Shown: positions 11,566-23,169, counted from the stretch's first letter. The stretch is 64,000 nt of DNA from Xenorhabdus lircayensis (GCF_016306625.1 NZ_JACOII010000006.1:92240-156239); one strand, 5' to 3'. Numbers and translations are program-made. Notes: a model not told the origin generated them from the sequence alone.

Positions 11566-14500
11566 AAAATGCTGCGCAGATTGTCAATGAAGCTTTGAGT
11601 CAGGGAATTACCCTGTTTGTTGCTGATAACCGTTTACAATATGAAACCCGTCGCGACAGCATACCGTTAGAATTGCTCAGTGAGTGGAAACTTTATAGGC
11701 AAGAGTTGATTGAATTTCTGAACCATGTCAATTCAGAAGATGAAATGGACATACATCGGTTGCAAGATATCCAGCGTAATGGTGGTGCAGCACATTATCC
11801 GCTCTCATTTGCCCAGCAACGCCTGTGGTTCCTTGATCAACTTAATGGAGGCAGCCCCCAGTACAACTGTACAGGGGATTTCAGGCTACAGGAATTAATG
11901 AATATTAAGGCATTTGAGGCTGCCGTTAAAGCGCTGTTTGAACGCCATGAAGTATTACGTACCCATTTTAAAACTATCGATAACGAACCACGGCAAGTTA
12001 TCGTCACTGACTATGACTTGCCCATTATACACCATGATTTGTCAGCACTTTCTGAAACCGAGAGAAACCATCAGTTAAAACAACTCGGCAAAGAAGAAGA
12101 GAGTTTGGTTTTTAATCTCAGCACGGATCTGATGCTACGCGTTCGGTCAATAAAATTGGCTGAAAATGATTATGTCATTATTTATACGGTGCACCATATC
12201 GCCTGTGATGGTTGGTCAATATCGATATTTCTCAGCGAATTTCACACCTTATATCAGGCTTATTGCCGAGGTGAAGAGGATCCGCTGCCACCATTAAAAA
12301 TTCAGTATGCTGATTATGCCCAGTGGCAGCGGAACTGGCTGCAAGGCGAGATTCTGGAAAAACAGCTGACTTACTGGCAGAACCAATTATCAGGTATTAC
12401 GCCACTCCACCGCGTACTACTAGATAATCCACGTCCAGAGAGACAGAATTTCGAAGGTCGTACTCATACACAACGTATTTCAAAGCACCTAACACAAGAT
12501 ATCAAGGTATTGTGTGCCAAACATAAAGTGACTTTATTCATGTTTCTGGAAACGGCTTTTGCTGTGTTGCTCAGCCGTTACAGTAATGAAAAAGATATTT
12601 TGGTTGGGACAGCACTGGCAGGAAGAACGCACCATAACATAGAATCTCTGATCGGCTTTTTCGTTAATTCATTGGTTATCCGGACGGACTTATCCGGACA
12701 GCCCACCTTCAGTGAGTTATTAAAGCAAAACAGCCGCACCATTCTGGATGCCTACGCACATCAAGATCTGCCATTTGAAATGTTGGTGGAAAAAATCAGT
12801 CCAGAGCGAAACTTAAACCATAACCCCATATTCCAGATCATCTTTGCCGTCCAGAACAATCAGCGGAATATGACGCTGGAGCAGGATAATGTTATTGCGT
12901 TTGAAGAAAGTTCGCTTCTCACTACCCGATTTGATTTAGAAGTCCATGTTTATGAAGAGGAAAAGGAAGGTGAGCTGTCCATTGTATGGATTTCCGACAC
13001 CAGCCTGTTCAATAGCGCCACCATTGACCGATTACTCGCCAATTATGAAACCTTGCTGACCGGCATTGTTGACGCGATGAACCATCGCATTGGCACTGAA
13101 CCTTCCGTCCATGAGATCCCACTCTTGGCCGATACCGAAAAACACACCTTACTGAATGAGTGGAATGGGCTACAGGATCACCGCCACCGTGGGCGCTGTT
13201 TCCATGAACTGTTTGAAGCGCAGGTGGCGCAGAACCCCGAAAAAACTGCGCTGGTTTTTGGCGACAACGTTCTGAGCTATCGGGCATTGAATGAGCAGGC
13301 CAACCAGCTCGCACACTATCTGATCGGACAAGGCATCAAACCAGAAACACTGGTCGCGCTCTGTATTCCCCGTTCATTGCAGGCGGTCGTGGCACTGCTC
13401 GGCATTCTTAAAGCCGGCGGGGCTTATGTGCCGTTAGATCCCGGTTACCCGAAAGCACGCCTCCAATACATGCTGGAGCATAGCGGAGCCGGGCTCATTC
13501 TGACTGCAACGCATCTGACAGAAAAATTGCCTATCAGCCAGCAAAACGTCATCTGTCTGGATACCGATGCCGTACAGTCATACCTGCAAAATTTGCCGAT
13601 GACGAATATTACCGATCGCCCCTTGCCCCTGACTGAAAATCATCTGGCCTATGTCATTTATACCTCCGGCTCTACAGGTAAACCCAAAGGTGCAATGCTG
13701 GAGCACAAGGGTTGGGTGAATCTGGCACTTTCGCAAGCGGCCCTGCTTGAAATTAATGCAAACACGCGGGGGTTACAGTTTTCCTCCTGGAGCTTTGATG
13801 CGACTCAGTTTGAACTGGCTATGACACTGGCGCACGGTGCAACGCTGTATTTAATTTCAGAAACACAGCAACGTTCCCCTGAGCTACTTGATGCCATTGT
13901 TGAACAACATCAATTAACACATGCGCTTCTTCCCCCCGCTTTATTGCCACATTTAACCCAAGAGAAATGGCGTTCATTGACGACATTGATTGTCGGAGGG
14001 GAAGCCATTTCTCCCGATATTGCAATGCAGTGGATGCAGGGCAGGCAATTATTCAATGCGTACGGCCCGACAGAAACCACGGTTTGTGTGGCGATGGCAC
14101 CATTGTTGAGTGAGAAAATCACCATTGGTAAACCTTTAAATAATATTACCGTCCACATTCTTGATACCAATGACCATATTGTGCCCATCGGCGTTGAAGG
14201 GGAACTGTGTATCGGCGGGGCCCAGCTGGCGCGGGGTTATTTACATGACCCCGAAATGAGCGCCAAGAAATTTATCCTTGATCCGATGGACGGTGCCCAT
14301 CCCCGGCGTTTATACCGCACGGGGGATTTAGCGCGTTGGTCATCAGATGGCAATCTGGAATTTATTGGCCGCATTGATTCTCAAGTTAAGGTCAGAGGCT
14401 ACCGGATAGAGCTGGGGGAAATTGAGGCGGCTTTGACCGGAAATGACATTTTAAGCAACGCTGCTGTGATCACTTATGGTCATGATAGTGAGGATAAAAA

Positions 14501-17500
14501 ACTGATTGCTTATGTCAGCCCCACCGCGGGTTGGTTGGCCGAAAGAGCCGCGGCATGTAATGCGGATTATCTTGAAAGCTGGACAGAAATCTTTGATGAA
14601 CAATACCGTCAGGGAACGACCGAAAATGTCGATCTTGGCATTATCACTGATAAAAGCCAACCAGAGAGTGATTTCGGTGGCTGGATGAACAGTTATACCG
14701 AACAACCCATTGCCCTCGACCAGATGGAAGAGTGGCGGGCAGGGACTCTGCACAGGATCAGGGCTTTCAAGCCTCGGCGCTTACTGGAGATTGGTTGTGG
14801 TACAGGATTGCTGTTGTATTGCTATGCTGAACAGTGTGAATCGGTGTTGGCCACTGATATTTCGGCGGAGGTTTTGGCCCGGCATCAGCAAATCCTGCAA
14901 CAACGCGGCTGGGCACATGTGCAGTTAAGAAGGGGAGATGCGCTCAACTTTGGGACACTGACCACCGGCGAATTCGATACCGTAATCATTAACTCCGTCG
15001 TCCAATATTTCCCCAATATTCAATATCTGAACAAAGTGCTGGAACAGTTAATATCGGCTGTTGAAGCGGGGGGGAAAATTCTGCTGGGCGATATCCGGAA
15101 TTTAGATTTGTTAACCGCACATATTACGGCTATAGAGCAAAGCCGTTTGAATGGACAACGTATTGAAGTTGGTGCACTGGCAAACCGCATTCAGCGACGC
15201 TTACAACAAGAGCCGGAATTTTTGCTCAGTCCGACCTATTTTTCCCAATTGCCGGCGCGTTATCCTGAGATCAGCCGGGTTGATATTCTGGTCAAACGCG
15301 GCATTGGTGACAATGAAATGCTGCGTTATCGTTATGATGTCATATTGCATAAAAGAGACGAAAATGCGAGATCTGGTAATGATCTGCCCTTGTCCTGGTA
15401 CGATTTTACGTCCCTTGAAACCCTGCGCAATTTGTTACAGATAGGGGCAGACGACACATTTGGTGTTTCTGGTATTCCCAATGCCCGCGTCAAAGAGGAT
15501 CTTGCCTTGGCTGAGGGGCTACGCCACTGGTCGGCAAATCAGGTGATAATCCCACCAGAATATACAGACAACTTCTCCCCAGAGGCGACAGAGCAGACTC
15601 AGGCATTTGAATCCCTGCTTCAATATGCGGAACAATGTGGTTATCAGTGTGGCGTGACATGGTCACAACAGCAACCCGACTTATTGGATGTAATTTTCAG
15701 CCGTGGCGAACTACCACCCGTGCAGGCGTGTACTGGTTACAGTCAAACCTATTTAGCCAACTATCCCCAAATATCAGCTATTGGCAGTGAACTTTCAGAG
15801 CTACTCGAATCAGATCTGAAAAAACAACTGCCTGAATATATGGTTCCCAATCTCTATATTCCTCTGGAGCGGATGCCGCTTACCTTGAACAATAAAGTGG
15901 ATAAAAAAGCGCTGCCTGTTCCAGATGAAAATGACTTGCATCGGCAGAGTTATGTTGCACCGAGAAATGAAGTTGAGAAAAAGCTTTGTCAGTTATGGCA
16001 AGAGCATTTGAAAATCAACGAAATTGGCATTCACGATAATTTCTTTGCACTAGGCGGTCATTCACTTTTGGCGGTTAAAATTACAGCATCCATCAAAAAC
16101 GCATTAACCGATAATTTCACCATGCACCAACTATTTACGAATCCGACCATTGCACAAGTTGCACATGTGATCTGTAACGCTAAAAAGTATGAAATACCTA
16201 CGGATGAATCAGAACAAAATATATCTGATGGCAGAATACCTATTTCTTATTGTCAGAAGATATTTTGGTCTTTTGTTCAAGAAAATGTGTTGGAAGACAG
16301 CTTTCATGCGCCAGTTACTTTGCTGATGAACGGAAAACTGGATCGCAGTGCATTGGAAAAAAGTTTGAATACTATTCTAGAGCAACATGAAAGTTTACGT
16401 TTTAAATTTTATCAAGAAAATGGACAGATTTTCGTGCAGCCTAACAACAACATGAAAATAAATTTACAAATTATCGAATTGCTGCCAAGAGGAATGGAAA
16501 AAGAACAGCTTATTATTGAAATCAAAAAACTCTGGGAAGAAAAACTGAGAACGCCTTTTGATATTTATAATGGCCCATTAATCAGGACATTCCTAATACC
16601 CATTTCGGAAACAAATTCTGTATTACTTATTGATATTCATCATATTGTTTTCGATGGTTGGTCATCCTATATCATTATGGATGAACTTCGTAAATCGTAT
16701 GCCGCTTATTCACAAAATAAAGAGCCTATTCTGCCTCCAGTTGCTATGAAATATTCGGATTACGCCTATGATTTGCAGAGGCGTCATAAAACTGAAGAAT
16801 ATCAAAAACAGATGAAATTCTGGCAAAAACAATTTTCTGATGTGAATATGGGACACGTTTTTCCGATTGATTTCAGCAAACATTTGGCTTCAAAATATCG
16901 ATTTAATGTCCGTCGCATCAATATACCTCATTCATTGACTAAAGCCGTTTCACAATATTGCGAAACTAACAATATCACGCCTTATATGCTATTTATGGCT
17001 CTGTTCCATACTTGTCTTTTTATGCATTCGGGTGAATCACAGCATATTGTTACCTCTCCACAAGCTGACCGTTCTAGCATGGAAAGTCATCAAACAGTAG
17101 GGATGTTTTTGAATGCCTTAATAGTAAAATCAACGATCAGTAAAGAGATGAGCCTGCATGATATCATTAAACAGATCAGTCAGTTTATCTATAGTGCTTT
17201 GGGGAACTTAGATATTCACATGTCCGCAGTTATTGATACTGTGGGAAAAAAGGTGAGGGATGCCATCTTCAACGTTATCTTTAACTATGCGGATGCCTCA
17301 AATCTCTTTGACTCTGTAGATGTATCAAGTGATGAAAAATTATCCACCACAAATCTTAATATGGAATTGATAAATATCGATCCCGTTCCTTTCCAGTCAC
17401 TCGGGATAAACCTCATAAACATACCACAAAATATCATGTGTGAGATTAGTTATAATCCAGAGCTGTATAGCGAAGAAGTTGTTGACAATCTGACCAAACA

Positions 17501-17570
17501 TTATGAACAACTATTGAATGTTATTACATCCGGTCAGGAAAAAGAAAATATCAGTCGATTTTATGACTAA
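11562..17570 (+). CDS. NRPS terminal module (dock-C-A-MT-T-Cterm), amine-releasing type
   Basis: 2002 residues. Domains: N-terminal docking (1-55), condensation with HHIACDG near 210, adenylation from about 546 with the same by-eye pocket as module 2 (D-A-F-L-I-G-A-V-C), N-methyltransferase LEIGCGTG near 1075, T domain LGGHSLL near 1498, then a second condensation domain from about 1555 to the end with intact HHIVFDG near 1692-1698. There is no thioesterase and no C-terminal docking tail, so this is the last protein of the line. In rhabdopeptide/xenortide synthetases such a terminal C domain releases the chain by condensing it with an amine (phenylethylamine, tryptamine or similar). The terminal C domain is visibly more AT-rich and diverged than the rest. 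Much of its A domain matches module 2 almost exactly. No clear T-tract terminator follows; a small GCCTCAT/ATGAGGC hairpin lies at 17596-17611. Confidence 0.95.
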   Translation: MKNAAQIVNEALSQGITLFVADNRLQYETRRDSIPLELLSEWKLYRQELIEFLNHVNSEDEMDIHRLQDIQRNGGAAHYPLSFAQQRLWFLDQLNGGSPQYNCTGDFRLQELMNIKAFEAAVKALFERHEVLRTHFKTIDNEPRQVIVTDYDLPIIHHDLSALSETERNHQLKQLGKEEESLVFNLSTDLMLRVRSIKLAENDYVIIYTVHHIACDGWSISIFLSEFHTLYQAYCRGEEDPLPPLKIQYADYAQWQRNWLQGEILEKQLTYWQNQLSGITPLHRVLLDNPRPERQNFEGRTHTQRISKHLTQDIKVLCAKHKVTLFMFLETAFAVLLSRYSNEKDILVGTALAGRTHHNIESLIGFFVNSLVIRTDLSGQPTFSELLKQNSRTILDAYAHQDLPFEMLVEKISPERNLNHNPIFQIIFAVQNNQRNMTLEQDNVIAFEESSLLTTRFDLEVHVYEEEKEGELSIVWISDTSLFNSATIDRLLANYETLLTGIVDAMNHRIGTEPSVHEIPLLADTEKHTLLNEWNGLQDHRHRGRCFHELFEAQVAQNPEKTALVFGDNVLSYRALNEQANQLAHYLIGQGIKPETLVALCIPRSLQAVVALLGILKAGGAYVPLDPGYPKARLQYMLEHSGAGLILTATHLTEKLPISQQNVICLDTDAVQSYLQNLPMTNITDRPLPLTENHLAYVIYTSGSTGKPKGAMLEHKGWVNLALSQAALLEINANTRGLQFSSWSFDATQFELAMTLAHGATLYLISETQQRSPELLDAIVEQHQLTHALLPPALLPHLTQEKWRSLTTLIVGGEAISPDIAMQWMQGRQLFNAYGPTETTVCVAMAPLLSEKITIGKPLNNITVHILDTNDHIVPIGVEGELCIGGAQLARGYLHDPEMSAKKFILDPMDGAHPRRLYRTGDLARWSSDGNLEFIGRIDSQVKVRGYRIELGEIEAALTGNDILSNAAVITYGHDSEDKKLIAYVSPTAGWLAERAAACNADYLESWTEIFDEQYRQGTTENVDLGIITDKSQPESDFGGWMNSYTEQPIALDQMEEWRAGTLHRIRAFKPRRLLEIGCGTGLLLYCYAEQCESVLATDISAEVLARHQQILQQRGWAHVQLRRGDALNFGTLTTGEFDTVIINSVVQYFPNIQYLNKVLEQLISAVEAGGKILLGDIRNLDLLTAHITAIEQSRLNGQRIEVGALANRIQRRLQQEPEFLLSPTYFSQLPARYPEISRVDILVKRGIGDNEMLRYRYDVILHKRDENARSGNDLPLSWYDFTSLETLRNLLQIGADDTFGVSGIPNARVKEDLALAEGLRHWSANQVIIPPEYTDNFSPEATEQTQAFESLLQYAEQCGYQCGVTWSQQQPDLLDVIFSRGELPPVQACTGYSQTYLANYPQISAIGSELSELLESDLKKQLPEYMVPNLYIPLERMPLTLNNKVDKKALPVPDENDLHRQSYVAPRNEVEKKLCQLWQEHLKINEIGIHDNFFALGGHSLLAVKITASIKNALTDNFTMHQLFTNPTIAQVAHVICNAKKYEIPTDESEQNISDGRIPISYCQKIFWSFVQENVLEDSFHAPVTLLMNGKLDRSALEKSLNTILEQHESLRFKFYQENGQIFVQPNNNMKINLQIIELLPRGMEKEQLIIEIKKLWEEKLRTPFDIYNGPLIRTFLIPISETNSVLLIDIHHIVFDGWSSYIIMDELRKSYAAYSQNKEPILPPVAMKYSDYAYDLQRRHKTEEYQKQMKFWQKQFSDVNMGHVFPIDFSKHLASKYRFNVRRINIPHSLTKAVSQYCETNNITPYMLFMALFHTCLFMHSGESQHIVTSPQADRSSMESHQTVGMFLNALIVKSTISKEMSLHDIIKQISQFIYSALGNLDIHMSAVIDTVGKKVRDAIFNVIFNYADASNLFDSVDVSSDEKLSTTNLNMELINIDPVPFQSLGINLINIPQNIMCEISYNPELYSEEVVDNLTKHYEQLLNVITSGQEKENISRFYD
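13251..13447 (+). repeat. 197-bp exact duplicate of 3875-4071
   Basis: Partner copy in the terminal NRPS gene. A second block further on (about 14471-14700 against 5095-5330) is also nearly identical, with scattered substitutions, so the adenylation domains of modules 2 and 4 appear to exchange sequence while their flanking condensation domains differ. Confidence 0.85.
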
Positions 17571-18171
17571 GTCCTTTTAAGGAATAAATAGGGGGGCCTC
17601 ATGGATGAGGCGAATATGAAGACATTAGCGCTCATGGCATTAGAGTATTTTCATAAAGAAGGATTGTATGTCAGCGTTAATAATATAAACGGTATTACCC
17701 AGTACAAATAAAGACTGAGAAAGTAAAAACGGGAAAATACCCTATTTTCCATGATACATTACGTGCTTTTATTCCTATTCTTATACCATGAAATAAAAAG
17801 ATTCAGCGTTCCTCCCCAGAAAATACCGTCAAGAACGCCACTTAGTGTGGCCGAACAGCAGATTATAATGTAATGAATGTAGCAACACTGGCTGGATACT
17901 TGACATGGCTGTCATAATAAATTTGCTCACAAAAGTAATCACAATCAGCGTCAACGGAGTTCCCACCACAGTGAATGAAGGCATAGCGTTCAGCGATGTC
18001 TGTTCGCTGGACAGGCATCATTCCTAGGTGGAATGAATCATGATGAATTTTGGGCAGCGAAACTCCTCCGTCCATACTTGCGCGAACAGCTTGAGCGTGA
18101 AGTACAGGAACTGATGGAAAGATATCTGCATCCTATATCTTTCAGACAATCGCCTCCGCTTTTATAAAGAT
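17571..18171. other. Degraded intergenic region with only tiny ORFs
   Basis: Between the NRPS operon and the ter remnant nothing full-length is recognisable. A 36-codon ORF lies at 17601-17711 (+), starting inside the hairpin at 17596-17611, and a 44-codon ORF at 18033-18167 (+) is listed separately. A 70-codon - strand ORF (17863-18075) has several Cys residues but no family I can name. The region has the look of old mobile-element debris, which is inference. Confidence 0.5.
18033..18167 (+). CDS. Hypothetical 44-residue protein, possible phage gene fragment
   Basis: The ORF begins MNHDEFWAAKLL and has an amphipathic, Glu/Arg-rich helix in the middle (REQLEREVQELMER), stopping just before a strong + strand terminator at 18172-18194. 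The placement before a terminator supports it being the 3' end of a once longer transcribed gene. I do not recognise the family. It could equally be chance; there is no obvious ribosome binding site. Confidence 0.3.
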   Translation: MNHDEFWAAKLLRPYLREQLEREVQELMERYLHPISFRQSPPLL

Positions 18172-18194
18172 AAACCGGCTAGGCCGGTTTTTTT
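18172..18194 (+). terminator. Rho-independent terminator
   Basis: Perfect 8-bp stem AAACCGGC/GCCGGTTT with a 3-base loop, followed by four further T on the + strand. It lies between + strand debris and the convergent terF remnant and could stop transcription from the left. Confidence 0.75.
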
Positions 18195-18201
18195 CTGATG
18201 T

Positions 18202-19164
18202 TCAGCGCAGTATCCGCTTCGTCTTGGCTTCATTTAACCAGTCCCTGAACTCAGCAAGCAGCATGTCGTACAAAAACTCATCCGAGATGCTATCAAAGTT
18301 GTCGATCGGGAAGAAATGGGTATTGTCTATCAGGCGATCGGTAAATGAATCCAGCTTTTCCAGAATGCCGTAATTGCTGCCTCCAAGACCCACGTATTTC
18401 CAAAAAATCGGTAGCTGGGCTGATTCCCGGATGGCTTCTTTAATGAGGCGCGTTTTGTTGATTCCTCCATCAGTAATGAAAACAACAAATACCGGCTCCT
18501 GAGAATCCTTGAAGTACTGGATTATTTCTTTCATGACAGGCGGTTCATTGTTCGTTCCGCCCAGCCCGGGCAAGATCTCAAACATCCCCTTCTTGTCTGT
18601 CTTCTGAAGGTTTTCGATGTAACCATTCAGGTTCTGAAGAGTGACATCCTCATACTTACGATGCCGCTCGCCAAATCCCCACATATCCATTGAGCCATCA
18701 TCGTCGAACTGCACCGCCAGCGCCGCAATGCGTTCAAGTACCTTTTGGACATTACCCTGCTTAAACTGGCGCATCATTGAACCAGATGCATCAAGAACAA
18801 ACGCGACTTTGGCCGTCACGTCACTGAGGCGGTGTTTCTCAAGACTGACTTTGATTGGCTTGGCGAGATTGACAAGTTGTGGAGCCATAGTCTGAAGTTT
18901 CTTTTCAAGGCTGACAGTAGACGTCGGAGCTGGTGGCTGAGGCGGGGTCGGTGTGGTTTGCGGATCCTGCTCTACATCAACCCCAAAGTTCATCGCTAAC
19001 GGTGCAAGGCCACCATTGAAGCCCTGACCCAGAGCTCTGATCTTCCACTGTCCCTGATGCCGGTAAATCTGGATGAGGATTAATGCTTTCTCCATCCGAC
19101 CATTCAGCGGAACATTAAAACGGAAACCAGCGGCATCTACGGTCAGCTGCGTCAGGCCAGCAGG
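18202..19164 (-). pseudogene. terF: 5'-truncated terF (VWA-domain tellurite-resistance protein)
   Basis: The reading frame, followed upstream on the - strand, opens right after a stop at 19165-19167 and gives [13 protein letters not shown], the middle of the TerD-like domain; the first half of that domain is missing. What remains is the end of the TerD-like fold ([14 protein letters not shown]), a Pro/Thr-rich linker and a complete von Willebrand A domain with the MIDAS motif DASGSMM and a later TDGG. An internal ATG at 19095 could give a 297-residue protein, but no convincing ribosome site precedes it. In ter operons terF follows terE, and here it lies directly after terE and its terminator, so a deletion has fused the terE 3' flank to the interior of terF. 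It may still make a lone VWA protein, but most likely it is a relic. Confidence 0.85.
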
Positions 19165-19165
19165 T

Positions 19166-19193
19166 TAAAAAAAGCCCTGTCTTTGACGGGGCT
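19166..19193 (-). terminator. Terminator after terE
   Basis: On the - strand the sequence reads AGCCCCGTC-aaa-GACAGGGCT followed by a run of seven T, a standard intrinsic terminator 16 bases after the terE stop. The truncated terF begins immediately after the T run. Confidence 0.85.
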
Positions 19194-19208
19194 TAATGAA
19201 GCAGTTAT

Positions 19209-19784
19209 TTAAACGGAAACGCCGTGCTGTGAAGCAAGCGCAGACAGGCCACCAGCAAAGCCCTGACCAACCGCTTTGAACTTCCATTCCGCGTTGTGGC
19301 GATACAGTTCGCCGAACACCATTGCGGTTTCTGTGCTCGCATCTTCGGACAGGTCGAAGCGGGCGATTTCAGCATTGCTGTCTTCGTTAACAACACGGAT
19401 GAAGCTGTTGCTGACCATGCCAAAGTTCTGAGTGCGGGCTTCAGCATCGTAAATGGTTACAGAGAAGATGATTTTTTTGACGTCTTCAGGTACGCCAGTC
19501 AGGTTGATTTTAACCTGCTCGTCGTCTCCTTCGCCTTCGCCAGTACGGTTATCGCCCTGATGGACAACAGAGCCGTCCGGGCTGGTGGTATTGTTAAAAA
19601 AGACAAAGTGTTTATCACTCAATACCTTACCGTTTTCACCAACCATGAAAACTGATGCGTCCAGGTCAAATCCCGAGCCATCAGTTACACGTGCATCCCA
19701 GCCCAGGCCAACGATCACTTTGGTCATACCTGGAGCTTCTTTTGTCAGAGAAACGTTACCGCCTTTTACGAGAGATACTGCCAT
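19209..19784 (-). CDS. terE: TerD-family tellurium-resistance protein, TerE-like
   Basis: 191 residues, the usual length of TerE/TerD. It starts MAVSLVKGG, preceded by GAGGA at a good distance, which fixes the start at 19784 rather than an upstream in-frame ATG. It carries the family signatures [32 protein letters not shown] (calcium-binding Asp/Glu cluster), [11 protein letters not shown] and the C-terminal [19 protein letters not shown], which resembles TerE more than TerD. These cytosolic proteins belong to the ter stress operon (tellurite, phage and colicin resistance). Here terZABCD are absent: upstream is intergenic DNA and then an integrase, so this is a solitary survivor with its own terminator. 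TerD naming is the alternative. Confidence 0.9.
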   Translation of the reverse strand: MAVSLVKGGNVSLTKEAPGMTKVIVGLGWDARVTDGSGFDLDASVFMVGENGKVLSDKHFVFFNNTTSPDGSVVHQGDNRTGEGEGDDEQVKINLTGVPEDVKKIIFSVTIYDAEARTQNFGMVSNSFIRVVNEDSNAEIARFDLSEDASTETAMVFGELYRHNAEWKFKAVGQGFAGGLSALASQHGVSV

Positions 19785-20444
19785 GGTGTTATCCTCAATT
19801 TCATTCATTATTTCATTTATTTTTTGCCCGGGAATATCTACCCCGGGAGATGGGGTACTTCAGCGTACTAGCAAAAAATTATGACGCGTTGAGGCTGAAG
19901 TGGTCAACAAAAATTGGTCAATGTATTAGCGTCTTTCCAAAATAATCTTTCTGACTCATTCGGTGTCAATGTTCGGGGGGCATTGGCATCGCCTTGGACG
20001 ATTTCCCTTACCACTCATACTAATCTTCTCTGGATCAGATCGCTTAACATCAGTGTGGTATGGCTTACGTTAAGGAGGGAGGTCCATCACATCACTATAT
20101 TCTGACAATTATAGAAATTCACCTGAAATCAAAGAATCATACCAAAATGATCCATTCAGAAAACTCACAACTTTATTGTTTTTATACAATAAGTTAAATC
20201 AACTCTAGCATATGGAAACTCATTCTACTTATTAAAATATACATTTGAAAAAGTAAGCTTTATAAAATAGAATGGTGTGAATAATCATCCCCAATTTTTA
20301 CGGGGCATCACCATTAAGATGCTTTAAAATTGTTCTAAAAATAGACATTCAGGGATAGGCAGATGGAGATGTTTGTTCTGTTCACCCATTATTTTATGGG
20401 TTACTTTTTTGGCAAACTGTAGACATTGAAGTCAGGAGGCAGCT
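19785..20444. other. 660-bp gap upstream of terE and integrase
   Basis: Divergent intergenic region between terE (-) and the integrase (+). A small hairpin CCCGGG...CCCGGG lies just upstream of terE near 19828-19848. The part near 19970-20060 is richer in GC than the rest and may be leftover coding sequence, but no family is recognisable in any frame. No tRNA or obvious attachment-site repeat was found. The right half is AT-rich and must hold the integrase promoter. Confidence 0.5.
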
Positions 20445-21455
20445 TTGAACCGCCATAATAAAAATAATCCCGAAAATGACGATGATAAAAAATCACTGAT
20501 TGTACTGTCCGGCTCTCAACAAGAGCAGGGTATGATGATGTCGTTATCAGCTCCGGGAAAACAAATATATGACAACCCCGCGATTGCATATCTTGTCAGT
20601 CTTGGATCAAAACGTAGCCGTCAGACGATGAAATCATTTCTGAATATCGTGGCAAAAATGCTGGGATACCAAAATGTGCGGGATTGTACTTGGAGTGCAC
20701 TACGTCGTCACCACGTTCAAGCTATCATGGAAATGCTTTCAGATTCGGGCAAAGCACCAGCAACAATCAATACTTATCTTTCTGCTCTGAAAGGTGTTGC
20801 ATTGGAAGCATGGACAATGAAACAAATCGACACCGATAATTTCCAGCATATAAAGCAGGTGCGTTCTGTCAGAGGAAATAGATTGCCAAAAGGCAGAGCA
20901 CTAGAACGTTATGAAATAAAAACCCTATTCTTTACCTGTGAAAACGATGTCAGTACAAAAGGTTTGCGCGATGCCGCCATTATTGGTGTGCTTGTAGGTT
21001 GTGGGCTTCGGCGGTCAGAAATTATTTCTTTGGATATAAAACATATTATTCGCCGTGAACAAGCATTGAGAGTCATGGGAAAAGGGAATAAAGAACGTTT
21101 ATCCTATATGCCGGAAGGAACATGGGAACGTTTGAACCGTTGGGTAGAGGAAGTGCGCGGTGATCATGCTGGGCCACTTTTTACCCGAATTCGCCGCCAT
21201 GATGATGTAACTGATAACCGACTTTCCGATCAGGCAATTTATCACATTCTTGAGACACGCAGAATGGAAAGTGATTTGGAAAAATTTGCTCCTCATGATC
21301 TGCGAAGAACATTTGCATCAGCCATGCTGGACAATGGTGAAGATATTGTGACCGTCAAAGACGCGATGGGCCATTCAAGTATCACTACAACCCAAAAGTA
21401 TGATCGGCGTGGAGATGAACGCCTAAGAAAGGCGGCTCGAAATCTGGATTTTTGA
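20445..21455 (+). CDS. Tyrosine recombinase / site-specific integrase
   Basis: 336 residues with a SAM-like N-terminal core-binding part and a C-terminal phage-integrase catalytic domain. The catalytic set is visible: Arg in GCGLRRSEI, Lys in MGKGNKER, HDLRRTF, GHSSITTTQKYDRR with the nucleophilic Tyr near the end. The start is TTG at 20445, chosen because a perfect AGGAGG sits five bases upstream; no in-frame ATG fits as well. It appears intact. Its stop overlaps the frame of a truncated EamA gene, and the left side holds a broken ter operon, so it probably marks the edge of an integrated or excised element. I saw no excisionase, phage or plasmid genes beside it. Confidence 0.92.
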   Translation: MNRHNKNNPENDDDKKSLIVLSGSQQEQGMMMSLSAPGKQIYDNPAIAYLVSLGSKRSRQTMKSFLNIVAKMLGYQNVRDCTWSALRRHHVQAIMEMLSDSGKAPATINTYLSALKGVALEAWTMKQIDTDNFQHIKQVRSVRGNRLPKGRALERYEIKTLFFTCENDVSTKGLRDAAIIGVLVGCGLRRSEIISLDIKHIIRREQALRVMGKGNKERLSYMPEGTWERLNRWVEEVRGDHAGPLFTRIRRHDDVTDNRLSDQAIYHILETRRMESDLEKFAPHDLRRTFASAMLDNGEDIVTVKDAMGHSSITTTQKYDRRGDERLRKAARNLDF

Positions 21456-21475
21456 CTAGAAAAACACTCAATCCT

Positions 21476-21937
21476 TTGGCCAACGTTAATAATCCTTTCT
21501 TTACGAATTCAAAATATCAGCTCGAAAAGAGTATCTTTTGCCTCTGTATGATCTTACATCAGAGGCATAATATTCATTTATTCAAGGTATGTTCTTTGGT
21601 ATTGCCTTTACAATATGGCGTCAGTTTACTGATGTGTCTATTATTTGTGCCATTCAAGCCTTTTCATATTGAACCTGCTATAGGGTTTATCATTCCAGCA
21701 TTGTGGCTTGGTCTGGTTATTTCTGTAGCGGCTCAATTATTATTTTATCGACTTATCAAGACAGGTAATTTGGTTAATGTCACCAGCTTGTTTTATCTTG
21801 TTCCGGGTGTAACAGCAATAATGGATTATTTATTTTTAGGTAATGCGTTATCTATTTTAAGTATCATTGGAATGATTGCCATACTAGATATTATTTTTCG
21901 TAAAAAAGGAACAGAGGCTATTAAGAATCTTAAATAA
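21476..21937 (+). pseudogene. 3' part of an EamA/DMT-family transporter
   Basis: The frame running to 21937 encodes about four hydrophobic segments typical of the second EamA repeat (LQYGVSLLMCLLF, ALWLGLVISVAAQLLFYRLI, NVTSLFYLVPGVTAIMDY, ILSIIGMIAILDI), with the signature YLVPGVTAIMDYLFLG. The first EamA repeat is missing; the frame opens at 21452 within the integrase stop, and the first 40 or so residues do not look like a transporter N-terminus. It is a 5'-truncated drug/metabolite exporter cut at or near the integrase. The exact left boundary is a guess. Confidence 0.75.
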
Positions 21938-22033
21938 ATTCAAGTAACTGAATTTATCATATTTAGCATAGTTATTATGTGCTGAATTTAAAACACGAAA
22001 ACCACTCCAGATAACTAGAGTTGCTAATTTTTT

Positions 22034-22076
22034 AAATCCGATTGACCTCAACAGGTGACCATAATCGGATTTTTTA
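22034..22076 (+). terminator. Terminator after EamA fragment
   Basis: AAATCCGATT and AATCGGATTT form a stem around an 18-base loop, followed by TTTT on the + strand. It would end transcription from the integrase/EamA side. Confidence 0.7.
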
Positions 22077-22088
22077 TTGGATTTTTAT

Positions 22089-22115
22089 GATTGCCCGAAA
22101 CCAATTCGGGCAATC
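22089..22115. terminator. Perfect 11-bp hairpin downstream of uspE
   Basis: GATTGCCCGAA and TTCGGGCAATC pair with a 5-base loop, about 30 bases beyond the uspE stop on the - strand. There is no strong T tract, so it is a probable but not proven transcript end. Confidence 0.5.
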
Positions 22116-22143
22116 TATTAACAGTCTTCTCTCACTGAATTCG

Positions 22144-23088
22144 TTACTCGTCATTCACACTGATAGGACAGGAAAATCCATCAGGTTTAATTGCCAGTAG
22201 GTCGCATTTTAGCCGATCGATAACATGTTCTGCTGTATTGCCAAGGAACGCAGCGGATAATCCAGTTCGGCCAAGAATACCTAAAACAACCACACCTGCA
22301 TTTAATTTATCACAAATTTCAGGAATAATTTTTTCCGGTACGCCCTCATGAACATGTGTATATTGCTCATCAATATAGAATTTTTGTCGTAATTCTTTCA
22401 TAGCAATCAAATGTTGGCCTCGTAATACCTTGTTATACACACTTGGATCAAAATCGGGAAGTTCAGTTGCAATATTTAAAGGTGCAACAGGATAAGCGCT
22501 AACAAGGTTAATCCGCGGTTCTTTTACAATTCGATTGGCAAGATCTTGCGTTTCATGCACCAATTTCAGATTTAATTCACTATGGTAAGGTTCTTCATTG
22601 GATAAATTGACTGCAACAACAGCAGAACCGTTTTCTGGCCATATTTGATCTTTTACCATCCAGACAGGGCAAGGGCATTTACGTAGCAGATGCCAGTCCA
22701 GTGGAGTAAAAATCATGGATTCCAATCGGGAGTGTTGATGTGCCATTTTCAATAATAAGTCATGGTTTCCAGTGATAACTTCTTGAATGATGGCTTCATA
22801 AGGACGATTATGCCAAACCACTTTAATCTCAATATCAATTCCTGACTCAAGATAGTAATGGGCTTGTTGTTTTATCCAAGCGACTCGTTGACCAATAACA
22901 CCTTTGCGCATGGCATTTCTTTCTTTTGGAGAAAGTAGTGTGGTCATTTCATATGAAAGGTCATAGATAGGTAAAAACGCTTTGATGCGACCACCATTAC
23001 GCTGCACGATATAGACTGCACGCCTTAATGCAGGCTGCTCATCCTGATTGGGATCAATTGCAACTAGGAGGTTTTGGTAGTTTGCCAT
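22144..23088 (-). CDS. uspE: Universal stress protein E
   Basis: 314 residues, close to the E. coli UspE length. It consists of two tandem Usp domains: the first from about 4 ([18 protein letters not shown]), the second ending with [25 protein letters not shown], which holds the G-x-x-G nucleotide-type loop. Family members are cytosolic proteins induced in stationary phase and stress and linked to motility and DNA-damage survival. Starts at ATG 23088 with GAGGA upstream. It lies next to fnr on the same strand, the conserved enterobacterial order, with a terminator between them, so it probably has its own promoter. Confidence 0.97.
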   Translation of the reverse strand: MANYQNLLVAIDPNQDEQPALRRAVYIVQRNGGRIKAFLPIYDLSYEMTTLLSPKERNAMRKGVIGQRVAWIKQQAHYYLESGIDIEIKVVWHNRPYEAIIQEVITGNHDLLLKMAHQHSRLESMIFTPLDWHLLRKCPCPVWMVKDQIWPENGSAVVAVNLSNEEPYHSELNLKLVHETQDLANRIVKEPRINLVSAYPVAPLNIATELPDFDPSVYNKVLRGQHLIAMKELRQKFYIDEQYTHVHEGVPEKIIPEICDKLNAGVVVLGILGRTGLSAAFLGNTAEHVIDRLKCDLLAIKPDGFSCPISVNDE

Positions 23089-23169
23089 ATTGAGTTCCTC
23101 GCAGAGTCTGGATGCCTCTTTTACACAAAAGATAAACCAATATAGACAACTATAACAGGGTAAAAGAAC

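Noticed and set aside
17863..18075. Cys-containing 70-codon - strand ORF as a phage zinc-finger protein
   Set aside because: Cys spacing matches no zinc-finger family I know and there is no ribosome site; likely chance.
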